The notes under the pieces were generated by a model. It saw only the letters and a program-made list of their open reading frames with translations. It had not been told where the DNA came from and ran no database searches. Made by a program: the position numbers and the translations under genes. A DNA stretch of 64,000 nucleotides from Panaeolus papilionaceus (lineage: Eukaryota; Basidiomycota; Agaricomycetes; Agaricales), in contig JADNRZ010000008.1 in the NCBI GenBank assembly GCA_015501605.1, forward strand, positions 868,001 to 932,000, in the 5' to 3' direction. Each line of letters opens with the position of its first letter. The stretch's first letter is position 1. Below, one piece after another: positions 11,406 to 22,392 of the stretch.

Positions 11406-12776
11406 ACGAAAGAGCCCATGGAAATACATTTTAAACCTATAAGAGGTGTTTGGGGCCAAATTTTGGTGTGATTTAAGATTAGCGAGGCATGATAAAGGAC
11501 ATTTTTCAAAACATCTAAATTTAAACAATTCATTGGCGCCATACTCGCTAAGCAGCAAAGACGCGTTCATTTAAATTAATGAAATGATCCAAGACGCGTT
11601 TGTGTATGTTTGCCGATGCCATCAAACCTTCTCACAAGTGGCATTTCCTGTCTACCGTTACGCCCATCTCTTTCATTTTCACCACATCTATCTGACAATG
11701 ACGATTCCTGTCCTTCTTTTTTACTTGAGAAGATTTAAAGAGTGTATCAGCGAAGAAACGCCTAAAGTTTTTCCAGGATAATGTCCGATATTTTTATTGT
11801 ATTTCTACGACATCGCTACCCCTTGGATAACTCGAAGTCGTTCTGCAACGAACGGCGTACTACTAGCGATTCACGCTATTCAAAGCCAATAGGTATCTGG
11901 AATCGTGCATTCATCAGTTTGATGCTGGGACGCCCTGATAACGTTGAAGTGGAGTAGTTCTAGCCAGAGAATTACGTGTTGACTCTGCATCGCTGATGCG
12001 ACGTGCTTGTCAGAGCCCTGTGCACATCAGTAAAATGCCTTTTGGTGTGTCCTTCAAGGGTTCTAATTTTTATTCAAATTGAGCAAAGAGACACGGAAAA
12101 AACACACGGGCCATCTTGTGGACTTAGGCACCATGTGTTGTGTCGCGCGAGTCGGGATTTGTAAGTACCTTGTTCCTTCGAGTTTGTCTACTTGCTCATT
12201 CCGGGTTATGCACTCAGAAAATCTTGCTACATATTCTCTGCGCACTCTATCTGAATTAAAGAGTGCAATTCGGGTATTTCACGACGTCACGTTCCGTTGT
12301 TGTTGTTGTCGTAATTGTGAAATAGCTTGTTGTGTGATCAGCATTTGGATGATTGGCGTGTTGTTACGACGACCGCGCGGTCCATGCTATTTTTTGCATT
12401 TCATTCTCTCTTTCTATTATTTCTTCTTTTCGGACCCTTTCTTTTAAAGCTTCTTACCCATGTTTTGATTCTTCCTCCACCCTCTCTATATCCCTTGGCC
12501 TCCTAGAGCCGTTTCCTTTTCTTCTCTCCTCTTCCCTCTCGCTCACGACCTGGCCTTTCGTCGGCAGTTTGCCTTACAATCTTAGACGACACCCAGTGTG
12601 CTCGCTACCCACATTCTTTTGAAACTGTCGCTCCTTACATTTTGCTTTCCACACAACCCAACATTTCGTTCAAGCCTACTCTCTTTCCCTACTGAGGCTG
12701 ACCGTTTCCATAAGTCATCGTCATTTCATTTAACATTGCGTTACACATTTGGATTCCTAGTCAGTTTGTCCATGCT

Positions 12777-14271
12777 ATGTTCGTCGTACCCAAGCACTTC
12801 TTTTGGCTGCTGTCTTCATCGCACCAATTCTCTTCAACTACTCTCACTCAGTTGACGACCTTGTCATCAAAACGAGGCCCTTCTTCGCCGCCATTCGTCC
12901 TTCCAAAATCACTCCTATGGTTGACCATTGTCACAGTTTTTCTTGTTGTTCTGGGAAGTGTTCCAACCTCAAACGCACTTGCCATTGCCCCTACATCTCT
13001 CGGAATCAATGGAATCCCCAGCACACCTGGTCCTGTTCGTCGTTCAGGACCATATCTCATTGAACCCTTGCCTCCACCCATAGTCATCGATTCACCTCAC
13101 AGTTTGGTCCCGAGAGATCGCTTTATAATTGCCAACCTGACTTCTGGACTGCAGGTCCTCGATCCAGTGACTAGACAGGCTATCCCTCAAGGTCCTGGAA
13201 CAGACGGAGCAGGGAAAGACTTCGATGCGGCTGCACTCATATGGCTAGCCTTTGGTTTCCTTGTTGGTTTACCTCTGGCTCTCGCAGGCATCCGTGGGTG
13301 GTGGGTGACAACAGGTATTGGATTAGGTCTTGTGGGTGTCGTCGCTTGTGAGTTCCTTTTTTATTTTAACGATGATATGTTCAACTGGCTTATTTTTATA
13401 TTTAGCCTGGGCTGCTATCATCAACTCTGTAAGCGTGCCTGGTGTATCGGACATCATTCTCACCGCTATCGTTCTGAGCTTCTTCTGTCTCTGTTTCATC
13501 TGCGGTGCATTCCCCTATGGGCGTATTGCGGGTATGGTGTGCATCACAATCACAGGAGGCATCTCTTTAGGTGTCAGGATATGCATCCTGAAAGGCGGCT
13601 TATTGTTTTCGGGAGATAACATTTATTCCATAAACTGGGTTATTATTGCCCTATTTGGAGCCGCCTCAGGCCTCAGTCTTATTTGGTCGAAATATAGAAG
13701 AACAGCTTTGGTGCGTTTCGAAATTATACCATGGAAGGACTCGTTCTGACGATCCAATGTAGCTATTTGGATCCACGGCGTCGGGTACTTTTATGGTTGG
13801 CCTATCTGGTGACCTCGTCGTAAATAAACAGGCTGGAATGAGTAGAGGATTGAGATTCCTGTTTGACCGGAACGCCTCACATTATTTGGTGAATACATAA
13901 ACTATAACTTCTGGACGTTGACTTTAATTGTCTTTCAGGATATCGTTATTGGTGGCTATAATCCTCCTGTATCAACCCAGATCATCATTGGCGTTTCCAT
14001 TGCACTCATGTTCGTGTTTTTTGTCTTCACCAAACGCAATAGACTGATGAAACTTCTCATAGACCACTACTTTCCTACGCCCAGCATCGGATATTCACAG
14101 CCCCCTTCGAACGAACTTCTGATAGGAGCGATACAGAGTCCGTTTCTGAAGGTTTTGAGGAGAAGGCGAGCACGCCATCACGAAAGAGCAAGTTCTTCGC
14201 AGGCTCAACGCCCAAACATGGTTGATCTTCTGCTGCTTCGCAACCGCGAGGAAAAGCTGGTTCTGGGTTGA
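12777..14271 (+). CDS. Multi-pass membrane protein, DUF4203/TMEM198-like
   Basis: Predicted integral membrane protein of unknown role. Exons 12777-13347, 13406-13710, 13763-13888 and 13939-14271 join in frame to about 444 aa. An N-terminal hydrophobic segment (LLWLTIVTVFLVVLG, near residue 45) may be a signal anchor and is followed by a Pro-rich extracytoplasmic stretch. From about residue 150 there are several closely packed helices rich in Gly, Ala, Ile and Leu (for example IWLAFGFLVGLPLALAGI and ALFGAASGLSLIW), with a last helix IIIGVSIALMFVFFVF and a basic tail. The packing of Gly-rich helices resembles the DUF4203 family, known mainly from fungal genomes. The start is the first in-frame ATG; a C/T-rich leader precedes it. 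The family call is an inference from hydropathy and pattern. Confidence 0.7.
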
Positions 14272-14834
14272 TGGGCTCATTTAGGAATCGTTAATTTGTT
14301 CAGGGCCTTGGGGTTTGTTTTGTTTTCTTCGTGCGAGGCAGAGAGTTTTATCCTCGTTCGTTTGGCTTTTGGCTGTTATTTTTTCTTCGTGCTATGATGC
14401 CTCATTATGAGTTTCGTTCTTGCCTTGGCTCCTTTCGCCCATCTTTTGCTATTTTAAATTTTCTACGCATGCTTTTTCAACATCTATTATGATGTTATTT
14501 CTGGTTCTTGAAGTGATCTCTACACTGTCTGGCATCTATTCTTCTGACAACCTATACCATTCCTTCCCCGCTAACCTCTCCACATCCTTTCGTCTTTTTA
14601 TTATCATTACTGGAGGGAAAAGGTAAGTCGTACCCCCTAGATCATTAAAGTTTAAAACATTTAGACCATAGTTTATTTATCGCTATATATTTCTTGGGCT
14701 TTTGGGACAGAATTGCATGATTCAAGTTTTATCTTTCTTTCCTTTCTGATAGACAGACAACCAGCCTACCCCTCGACTGCCTATGCTAGCGCTCTGGCAT
14801 TTAATCTGGATTGGGCGGATACTATACGGTAACT
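14272..14834. other. Intergenic, convergent 3' regions
   Basis: T-rich 3' flank of the plus-strand membrane protein meeting the 3' flank of the minus-strand small secreted protein gene. No gene seen. Confidence 0.6.
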
Positions 14835-15056
14835 TCAGGCGCAGCAAATCCAGCATCCCGGTCCTCCAGTTAAGTGTGGGCACCCTGTGGTGGGCTTTTC
14901 TGCATAGCAAGAGTGGCATACTCTGCTCTCGAGGTGGGCGCTCTCTGCAGAACGACCTTGAATGGAGCCGGGTCCTGGAGCAGCCGACACTTGGGGGGTT
15001 ACAAGAGTGAGAGCGCCGAAGAGGATGAGGGATATGGGTGTAAGATGGAGCTGCAT
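14835..15056 (-). CDS. Small secreted cysteine-rich protein, copy 1 (73 aa)
   Basis: I do not recognise a named family. The product starts with a clear signal peptide (MQLHLTPISLILFGALTLVT, cleavage near VSAA), then a short linker containing arginine sites (GR and ESR), then a compact C-terminal module with the pattern C-x2-C-x4-KP-x3-CP-x3-TGGPGCWICC. Six cysteines sit in the last 28 residues and the protein ends one residue after the final pair. Two paralogues follow on the same strand at 15726 and 16607. A possible 5' UTR intron (GTATGT near 15158 to CCAG just before the ATG) and a TATATAA at 15211-15220 support expression. The linker may be a propeptide removed after Arg. Apoplastic or surface function is likely; the target is unknown. 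Confidence 0.85.
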   Translation of the reverse strand: MQLHLTPISLILFGALTLVTPQVSAAPGPGSIQGRSAESAHLESRVCHSCYAEKPTTGCPHLTGGPGCWICCA

Positions 15057-15210
15057 AATAGGTTGGATTCTGGAGTTTGGGGTGGTCGTCTATAGATGGG
15101 TGTTAGTGTTGTGTGGCTGCGGGATATGACTCTGTTGAGAGGGTGAGGACATACCTGTTTGTGCGGGTAACTTCGGGTTCTGGTTTTGTGTACACTTGCT
15201 CGATCCATTG

Positions 15211-15220
15211 TTATATATCG
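15211..15220 (-). promoter_or_regulatory. TATA box, small secreted protein copy 1
   Basis: On the minus strand this reads CGATATATAA, about 155 bp upstream of the ATG. The distance includes the inferred leader intron. Confidence 0.5.
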
Positions 15221-15725
15221 CACCGTTATTACATCATGTCCTTATCTCTGTGCCGTATGAATTAAAGAAATATCCATATAATCAATAATACCAGGGTGGG
15301 GCAATTGATGCGAGTAGCTGCGCATATACATATGTGCGGTTCATGGAGCGCTGGACGATATTTTAAGGTCTGTATGTGTGTGTTTCCTCGCTAAAATGGC
15401 GGATTTTTCTCGGGTATTATAGCTTCAATGGGCATGTTGGGATGCATTCATATATATAATGTTCGAGTTTATAAAAATATCAAAATTTAATTGCTGCACT
15501 GTGGTTTGACGAATACGGTGTTGCGATCTGATAGGGGCTGACATGGTCTAAAAATAGCAACGCTAATTGTTAACCGCCCGTAGCCGCACTCAGTACAGCC
15601 TGATGAATCATATATGTTCTTTAGAAATCCTCATATATAAGGTCGAGCGCGAAAGGTTGTTGGAACAAGTGTGCATAATTCAAATTATATTCGCTCTGGC
15701 AGTTAAAAATTATCCACCTCTCCCC
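15221..15725. other. Intergenic between small secreted protein copies 1 and 2
   Basis: A/T-rich spacer with no supported gene; it holds the distal promoter of copy 1 and the 3' flank of copy 2. Confidence 0.6.
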
Positions 15726-15959
15726 TCATGCAACCCTAACACAGCATCCCCAGCACCCTGGTCGTCCAGTTACGGTATATGTTCCATCAGTTGGGCAGGT
15801 CGGTTTCTCATCCAAGCAGAGCTGACATGCTCTGGCTTCCAAATTGATGCTATCCAAGGAACGAGCCTCGATGCCGTTTGGCGCGGCTGCCACTTGTGGG
15901 ACAACGATGGTGAGAGCGCCGACCAACATGAGAGAGATAGATGTGAGACGGAGTTGCAT
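15726..15959 (-). CDS. Small secreted cysteine-rich protein, copy 2 (77 aa)
   Basis: Paralogue of the genes at 14835 and 16607. The signal peptide MQLRLTSISLMLVGALTIVV ends near VAAA and is nearly identical to copy 1. A linker with EAR sites follows (one just before the first cysteine), then ACQLCLDEKPTCP, a TVTGRPGCWGCC block and the short tail VRVA. The six cysteines keep the spacing C-x2-C-x5-6-C...GCWxCC. The true ATG is at 15959; the frame stays open two codons further without another ATG. A leader intron is suggested by GTACGT (about 16017) to CTAACAG just upstream of the start, as in the neighbours. Function is unknown; secretion is well supported. Confidence 0.87.
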   Translation of the reverse strand: MQLRLTSISLMLVGALTIVVPQVAAAPNGIEARSLDSINLEARACQLCLDEKPTCPTDGTYTVTGRPGCWGCCVRVA

Positions 15960-16070
15960 CTTCAAGGCAAGGACTGTTAGTTCTGATGTTGGAGCTGGAG
16001 CTCATTATGGAAACGTACCTTTGTTGGTGTATTAGAGGGTTTGTGGGGTTAGTCTCTATCGAAAGTCCAC

Positions 16071-16080
16071 GTTTTTATAT
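16071..16080 (-). promoter_or_regulatory. TATA box, small secreted protein copy 2
   Basis: On the minus strand this reads ATATAAAAAC, about 110 bp upstream of the ATG. Confidence 0.5.
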
Positions 16081-16606
16081 GCTTCTTGTATCCGCAAAGT
16101 GCGCATTCCTGCATTCCTTAAACATAAAAAAAGATAAGAGGTCAATGATTTCTATCAGCGGGGTATGCCGATACAATGTAACTGCGTAGTGTTGGCCGTC
16201 TATGAGCGATCGGAGGGTATTTTAGGAACCACGATACATTTTCCGTGCCCCTGAAACGCTGTACGTTTGGGATGTTACTGCCCCAATTGAGTCATAGAAT
16301 GAGCTACCTCCATCTTTACGTTTATTTATATCTCAATGCTGAATCATAACATAATTTAATCATGTGTGGAGAGTTTTGGCAACGCATTGCCACATCCAGG
16401 CCAATATTAATGCCGCGCTAAAAATAGGACAATCAATAGCCGCCCGCAAATACCCATACTAAGTCAGCACCGAAGCACACGGGTGGTCGTTCCTTGGATT
16501 TTTCGGACAGTTCCGAATGACAGAACATGATAGTCATCATAGTCATCATATTCTATCCATCTGCAACAATGAGGTGTAATGTAGATTACTCGATAGACAG
16601 CTGCCT
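16081..16606. other. Intergenic between small secreted protein copies 2 and 3
   Basis: A/T-rich spacer with no supported gene. Confidence 0.6.
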
Positions 16607-16864
16607 TCATGTCATGTGGCTGTCGGGCTCTCGGACGATAGGGTCTACGTCTATCAAGAGAGGCTTGCAGCATCCCCAGCACCCTTCGTGTCCTGTCGCA
16701 TAGTAGCCTCGTGGTGGGCAATTTGGCTTTATAGGCGAACATACTCCGCAATCTGTGGACAACTTTGGGATATGGGAGTCGAGTGGGGAGGCGAGAACGC
16801 TCCAATTACTCTGGCTTGAAATGACGAGCAAAGAGATAAGGGTGGTGATGATGGATAACTTCAT
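16607..16864 (-). CDS. Small secreted cysteine-rich protein, copy 3 (85 aa), divergent
   Basis: Most divergent member of the three-gene array. The signal peptide is MKLSIITTLISLLVISSQ with cleavage near SVLA-S. The mature part carries DCGVCSPIKPNCPPRGYYATGHEGCWGCC in two blocks, so the C-x2-C, KPxxCP, TGxxGCWGCC signature is kept. It has a 17-residue C-terminal extension absent from copies 1 and 2 and lacks their Arg-containing linker. A leader intron is suggested by GTGAGT (about 16967) to TTTCAG shortly before the ATG, and a TATAAAG lies at 17015-17023. All of the six signature cysteines are present. Function is not known. Confidence 0.85.
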   Translation of the reverse strand: MKLSIITTLISLLVISSQSNWSVLASPLDSHIPKLSTDCGVCSPIKPNCPPRGYYATGHEGCWGCCKPLLIDVDPIVREPDSHMT

Positions 16865-17014
16865 GTTTGTTGGGAGTTTGCGATAACTGAAATGAAGTCG
16901 GTGTGAGTCAGATTCGTACTGCTTGAGGCTCGAGCGATGCTTCGAAGGTTAATTGAACTCACCGAGAGAGATGAAGCTAGGCTGTTATGAGTGAACTGAA
17001 GTGGTGAAGGCGAC

Positions 17015-17023
17015 TCTTTATAC
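17015..17023 (-). promoter_or_regulatory. TATA box, small secreted protein copy 3
   Basis: On the minus strand this reads GTATAAAGA, about 150 bp upstream of the ATG, including the inferred leader intron. Confidence 0.5.
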
Positions 17024-17619
17024 TTGCCAGACTTACATTTTGGGAGTAAGTGAGCACTGCGTGCTATACGGGATGAATATCATGGTGCATTTCGAACCCT
17101 CAAAAAACAATTATCATACTTCAAGTGTTAAATGCTATCACTGTATATGAATTGAGTAGTAGCGATCGCGCACGTGGAACCGCTGATTACTACTACAACA
17201 GCTGTGCTATTTGAATGGTAGAGCACTTGTATCAGAAGAATTTTTTCTAGCTGGGTGACGATGCCAATCATCGTGACAGTTATTCAGTACAGGACCCGAC
17301 CACTCGGAGGCTTGTGAATGAATGGAAACTACACATTTAAGCACAGGAAGTATAGCGCATTTGATGTACATCGGAAACGGAGGGTTCAAGCCATAGATAG
17401 AGTGAGAGATTATGGACTACTTCAAATTCATGTTTCCCGTCAAGCGACAAAGGAAGCGATGAAGCCTTGAAGGACTGGAGATAATCCTTATGTCGATGAA
17501 CCCTTAAAGGGTGCATCCATGTCATCCTGAGCACGATTTGTTGCGAAATTTAAGATTTATCCTCGGAAGGGCAGTGAGTTTCGAAATCATTGCTAGCAAC
17601 AAAATGCACAATATCATGT
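17024..17619. other. Intergenic, no gene seen
   Basis: Upstream region of the small secreted protein array. No supported frame. Confidence 0.55.
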
Positions 17620-17940
17620 ATAGGGTAGACCCTGCGGTTTCAATGGGCGTCGATGCACCTAAATTTCGAAGCTGCCACGAGCGCGCTATTCGGCGTCTGG
17701 TACGGGGTGTGCCCTTGCTGGAAAACCATTTGCATAGTGGGTCATGACCCTCGAACATATATCGCAATGAAGGCACCGTCAAGGAATTGGCGGTGAGTTG
17801 CTTTTCGATCAAGGTGACTCTGCGTCATCTACGCTGTCATCAAAGTCGCATAAAAGGGCTATGAGAAGAAAATGTGCAGCATCGAACAAGGCATCTGGCA
17901 TTCGGAAAGTACTAGTACGTTTAGTTCAAGGATATCCTTC
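17620..17940 (+). pseudogene. Relic of a BTB-like family gene, C-terminal part
   Basis: Translated pieces match the C-terminal half of the intact BTB-like gene at 19597. VDAPKFRSCHERAI parallels IDAPTCESCRTPATREAI, then in another frame CIVGHDPRTY is identical to the intact copy, and in a third frame VKELAVSCFS parallels VEELVEQLFF. A Ser/Lys/Arg-rich stretch follows, as in the intact gene. The needed frame changes and the absence of the N-terminal half indicate a decayed duplicate. An unrecognised intron could explain one of the frame changes but not the missing 5' half. Confidence 0.7.
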
Positions 17941-19596
17941 CGCTTCCGCTTACAGTAAGCCCAGACTGAGAGACTCACACAAATTGAACACCCTGTGCGA
18001 GTAGATAATATGACAATGGCCAATTAAGGCCCAGTTTGGGGAATCGACGTGTCAGTTTGTCAATATAGTCGAAGAGGTGGAAAAACTTCCAAATCTCTGG
18101 CGGGAGAAGACCAACACAAGGTTTGAATTTTCGGGCTCCGTAGTACAGTCTCCATGTATGACTCTATTTATGACCTACTCAATACATAAGGCCGCGGAAA
18201 GGCAAAGCATGAAACAATTGAATTGCTTGTTCGTCCACTCGAACGATATTTCAAACGTTAAAAGCAGTTAGGCATGGCCGGCGACTGTCTTCAGATTGTC
18301 CTCCAATATAAACACGACCATACAACCTCCCATTCAGCCGCTTCATACTGCCTTTACGATCACTCAACGAGCTGTTACATACATGTTACCTGCTACACAC
18401 ACCTGAAATGACTCGAATGTAGTTCTTTGGCCGCTACGAGTTTTAAAATTGTACGCCCAAAGCAGCGAACACTTTTTTCTGGGATTCACTTGATTTGACT
18501 CGCTCACCAGTTCACTTTTCGGAGCTAACGTATATTGGGCAAAATGCCACCTTCGCAAACGTTTAGCAAACGCTACAAGTTCTTACATAAATTCCAGACA
18601 GTAGGCGGACCACCGTTCCCTCATCTTCTCGCGCTACCGCTTTAAAGGATGCCGACCCATCTGGGTACTTCGCCACATCGTCGTCTTCTTCCTTCCTCGC
18701 TCCCCGGGTTTCATAGACAGCGCTGCCAATACTTCTGAATTCACATCGTCTCCGATGGAACCTTAGTCGCAATTGACAAAACCGAAACGCCTCCTTAAAG
18801 TACTGCTGTGCTGAAGGATACAAGCCATTTCTTCCCGTACGAATCCTTCGTCTTTCAGGTGAATTGTTTGAATTGACCGCCTTTGCATATTTGACACCAT
18901 CAACCCATAAATCAGGCCCATGACACTATTTTTTTGTGTTCCAATCTACATGTTTGCGAAAGAATCACCTACATTCTCCGCGGAATTTGAACTGGTTTCT
19001 CTGAACAGCGAACCCATTTCAACCAATAACCGGATTCAAAAAAAAAAAAAAAAAAAAAACCGAGTTCTTCCACACGACGTACATGCCGGCCACTTTTCGG
19101 CACTTCTTCATATTCTCTATCCCAAGTTATTCCATAGAAGAAGATTTGAAAAGTTTGAAGCGTTGAAAATCGACGCAAAACGTTACGAACTGGAAAGATC
19201 TGGTGTGTGTTGCAATTTTTGTTTCGTGTAGCTGTATCTATGACACTCACACGCACATTCTGCAGAACACTACTCCATGAATACTTGGAAGTTGGAGTTT
19301 ACCACTGCCATTATTTCTATTTTTTGCCAATGCCAGTTCAACGATCATTATATCATTTTCTTATGAGTTTGAACAATACACGCGAGTTGAGTTGGGAACT
19401 TAGTTCTTGCTTGTTCTCATGTCAAAGTTTCGCATCGCCTAGCTTGTGATTGTGTTCTTATATTCCAGGACGCGCTTGGTGTGATCGTGGTATGTTTAAC
19501 AATTAAACTCCCTAACAGGCGACATCAACGAGCATCGTGGGTAATACGAGTTAACCCATTCCCTTGTGCACTATCTAGCATCTACCAACCACACCA
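17941..19596. other. Intergenic with a 22-A run
   Basis: No gene is supported. A run of 22 A lies at 19038-19059. Several short frames on both strands lack any recognisable domain. Confidence 0.5.
19038..19059 (+). repeat. Homopolymer run of 22 A
   Basis: Uninterrupted A run in the spacer before the BTB-like gene. Confidence 0.9.
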
Positions 19597-20854
19597 ATGT
19601 CTCTTGACGAAAATTCTGCTGCTGCTGCTCCACAGCCAGGCCAAAATAACGACATAAACAGGCCACTGAAACTTCAAAAGGACCCTACATTTTATCCCTC
19701 TACGATCATATATCAGGTACAAATTCATTGCATTCTCGTCGTATATTGTTATACTCAGCAAGCCAAATAGGTTGACAATACACTATTTAAATTTATCAAA
19801 CCCAAGCGATACTCCCGAAATGGCGCAGAAGATACTAGTTCTTCAGCCAAACAAAACGCTTCGGCCAGAAAGAACCCTATCCTGCTTGACAGTGGCATCA
19901 CGGTGGACGACTTTCGGGTGTTCCTTAGACTCCTAAATTATTGGGTGGAATCGGATTGTAGTATGTTATTTCTTCAAACTTTAAGCGCCTTGCCCCCAAA
20001 TTGACTACCGAACGATGTCCAAGAACCTTCTTGGTGTGATTGGCCCATTGGACCCAATGACCGTAATTCGAGTCAGATGGATGGAGACAGTTTGTTCGTC
20101 GCATTAAATGTTGCAAGGATGGAGCCCGAGCTTCAGCAAGTGAGTACTGCGTGTTGAGATCTCAATATCCCTCTTGTTGAAATCACGAGTTGACATCCGG
20201 TATCCATATTCGAACCGATAGTACGAGGAACACGTTTTGGAAGCCATTGAAGATCACTTCGGATATACAACAAGGGAGCTCGACTTCAGGTTTCTCGAAC
20301 TGGGGTGCACTCACCGTATAGAAAAGTGGGTGATAAACGGGTGCAGCCGTTTTCTTTTGAGTCCCAATCGCTGGAGTTTCCAGCAGCTCTCGCAGATGCT
20401 ATCATCGGAGACAATTGCTAAATTGTTCTACATTCGGGACCAGATCAACTCTGCGGTTGCAACAGCCATCGATGCACCGACTTGTGAATCTTGCCGCACA
20501 CCAGCCACCCGGGAAGCCATCCCTGCTTTTAGTGTCTTGTCTCGGGTGTGCGATTGTCGTCAAATTAGTTGTATTGTGGGCCACGATCCCCGAACATACA
20601 GCAAAGGTCTTGTGGAGGAGTTGGTCGAGCAACTTTTCTTTTTGTCTTCAAGCGGCGACACCTTAAATGCGGTACCGGCTCTTTTACCAACTCTTCCGCC
20701 TCCTATACCTCTTCCGCCGCTTCCACCTCTAGCTTGCAAGTCCTCTCCGAGTCAGAAGCCGCAGAAGAGACGAAGCGATGCATCGAGTGATCCACCTGCG
20801 GGTACCTCAAGCTCAAAGCGCAAGTTTTCCCTTCTATTTCACGTTGACTGTTGA
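19597..20854 (+). CDS. BTB/POZ-like domain protein, lineage-specific family, apparently intact
   Basis: Exon 1 (19597-19716) gives MSLDENSAAAAPQPGQ and ends KDPTFYPSTIIYQ; exon 2 starts at 19771 with VDNTLFKFIKP, then a Ser/Lys linker and NPILLDSGITVDDFRVFLRL. This order (FYP..I.YQV..TLFK, then PI.LD.GI...DF..FLR) is the degenerate BTB fold common in mushroom genomes. A third exon, ending near 20140, encodes FVALNVARMEPELQ; its left border is not certain. The last exon (about 20221 on) holds SSETIAKLFYIRDQ, a Cys pattern CESC...CDCRQISC, GHDPRTY and a basic Ser/Pro tail. The paired cysteines hint at a zinc site. A last small exon to 20978 is possible. Role unknown; BTB proteins usually mediate protein-protein contact. 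Three decayed relatives lie at 17620, 27148 and 28420. Confidence 0.65.
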
Positions 20855-20978
20855 CCATATCTCACCTTGTGCCCTTTTTGTTATGTTTAGGTCGCAAGAC
20901 TTGAGAGTGCGTGTACTGTCCTCCAGCCCTGCCTTAGATGGAACTTCATGGATGTGGGTGTCCATATACAAATTATGA

Positions 20979-21309
20979 TGCGTCTAGTACGAACTCGAAC
21001 CATCCACTTGTGATGAAATGCCTTCTGAGTTAAGAATACAGTGACCGCCATAGATTGACTCATGACCGTTTGAGTTTTTGAGGCAGTGCAGTGTGGTTTT
21101 AGTGCGGAAAACCAAATTCTGGCCCCGATACGTTATCCTGGCCTAGATATACCTGGCCCCCTCGAAAATCAAACATATTATGCAGGCACTTAAAAGACTG
21201 GATGATCCGGTGGTCCAGCCGTTAGTTTGGCCCGAGTCGTATAGTACCCTCCCAGCAAAGGGCAATATCAGTATCTGGTCCTCGGAAGGAATTCCTATTC
21301 GTCCGTAGT
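20979..21309. other. Intergenic, promoter of the 21360 gene
   Basis: No gene seen. It ends in the core promoter of the downstream membrane protein. Confidence 0.55.
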
Positions 21310-21316
21310 ATAAAGG
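21310..21316 (+). promoter_or_regulatory. TATA box of the gene at 21360
   Basis: TATAAAG lies 44 bp upstream of the ATG, a common spacing in short-leader fungal genes. Confidence 0.55.
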
Positions 21317-21359
21317 CAAGGGCTCTTCGAATGCACCATTCAACAAATATTGTTTTCTT

Positions 21360-21878
21360 ATGGATATAACGCCAATTATCCCAAAACCATCTCACCGCCT
21401 TATTCGCGCCCAGCGTCTAATGATCGCATCAATCATCCTCTCCTTAACCATCATCGGAACTGATGCCTTGCTCATCTTCGCTGGTACTCGCTTTTCCAGC
21501 TTACCAGTTGGGCTCATCACCATCGCACAAAGTGCCACTGTCCTTGCTATCTCCGGAAAGGATGCGAACGCAAATCGAAACCGGACACCGACCCTGCCTA
21601 CCGTCCCTACTCTTCGAAAAGCCTTTATAGTCTATACCAATTGGCTCATTTTTAGCCTTTGGTGCGTGGTCTTTGGGCTCACGACATCTAAGCTTGTAAT
21701 GTCGCATCGCAGAGATATGCAAATACACCATACAATGTCAAGAGCCCCATGGAGCGAGTTCATCGTGCTCTTTGCGGGCATAATCATCGAGATGGCGACT
21801 ACGTTCTGCATTGCTCTGCTTTGCAATATGGAAAGGAAGGCCTCGGAGGCAGGTGTTCTCCCTGTCACCCCGAGGTGA
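21360..21878 (+). CDS. Four-helix membrane protein, 172 aa, unknown family
   Basis: Single-exon gene with four clear hydrophobic helices: MIASIILSLTIIGTDALLIF (about residues 21-40), a Leu/Ile/Ala segment from about 48, WLIFSLWCVVFGLTT near 99, and FIVLFAGIIIEMATTFCIAL near 137. Short basic loops flank the helices. The layout resembles MARVEL-like fungal proteins and the minus-strand family at 22114-31255, but it lacks that family's N- and C-terminal motifs. The ATG at 21360 is the first after a TATA box 44 bp upstream and gives a short soluble N-terminus. No function is assigned. Confidence 0.65.
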   Translation: MDITPIIPKPSHRLIRAQRLMIASIILSLTIIGTDALLIFAGTRFSSLPVGLITIAQSATVLAISGKDANANRNRTPTLPTVPTLRKAFIVYTNWLIFSLWCVVFGLTTSKLVMSHRRDMQIHHTMSRAPWSEFIVLFAGIIIEMATTFCIALLCNMERKASEAGVLPVTPR

Positions 21879-22113
21879 CGGCGACGAAAACGCTTTGTCC
21901 ACCATTATTAACGTGTAAGTACGTTGTCACTGGCATAGAACCACTTCGAATGCTTTGGTGCTAATATTGCGACGAATGAGCGACTATAGCCTTATGATCT
22001 GGAGCCTATTGCACCAAAAATAGATCGCCTGTCGCCTATATTTTTCCTGTTGAATCGAAGGTATGTTTCTAATAATCTCGGCGTTCGAAGCTCGTAACCA
22101 TTCAGGATGATAT

Positions 22114-22392
22114 CTAGATACGTTTTCCATCATGATACAGTGCCAAAGTTGCATGAGATGTTATACTTGATGACGAAGAGGATCGCGACATTGAAGAGGA
22201 CAATGAGGATGTATGAAGTGAAAACAGGGGTTGTATGCATGACCACTCATTAGGGATAAAAATAGCGGTGAGAGGGTGCAAATATCGAGGTATTGTTCTC
22301 AGTGCAAGCTCATCGGCTTCGTATGGAGGAGTTGCGAGTGCGCGCTCAGACTCGGAGGTCGTGTCGTCAACAATAATCACAGTGCGGGTCAA
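22114..22392 (-). pseudogene. Truncated relic of the MIIVDDT four-helix membrane family
   Basis: The start reads TVIIVDDTTSESE, followed by a PPYEADELALRTIPRYLHPLT stretch that closely follows the intact genes at 23982 and 25228 up to the first helix. The first helix is then missing: about 50-60 bp are gone. The text resumes in another frame with VVMHTTPVFTSYILIVLF, matching the family's second helix (HTIPVIISYVL). The copy fades out after that. Loss of helix 1, the frameshift and the lack of helices 3-4 make it a pseudogene. Confidence 0.8.

Larger units (their letters stand above)
7911..12776. other. Gene-poor stretch of 4.9 kb
   Basis: No gene is supported by family motifs or splice-linked frames. 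It contains a strong TATA-like site at 10259 followed by pyrimidine-rich sequence, a GTGTGAA short tandem repeat near 10974-10999, and a run of 21 T at 11385-11405. The final 400 bases are very C/T-rich, as expected for the promoter and leader of the gene at 12777. A 140-codon frame at 9301-9723 has no recognisable features. Confidence 0.5.
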
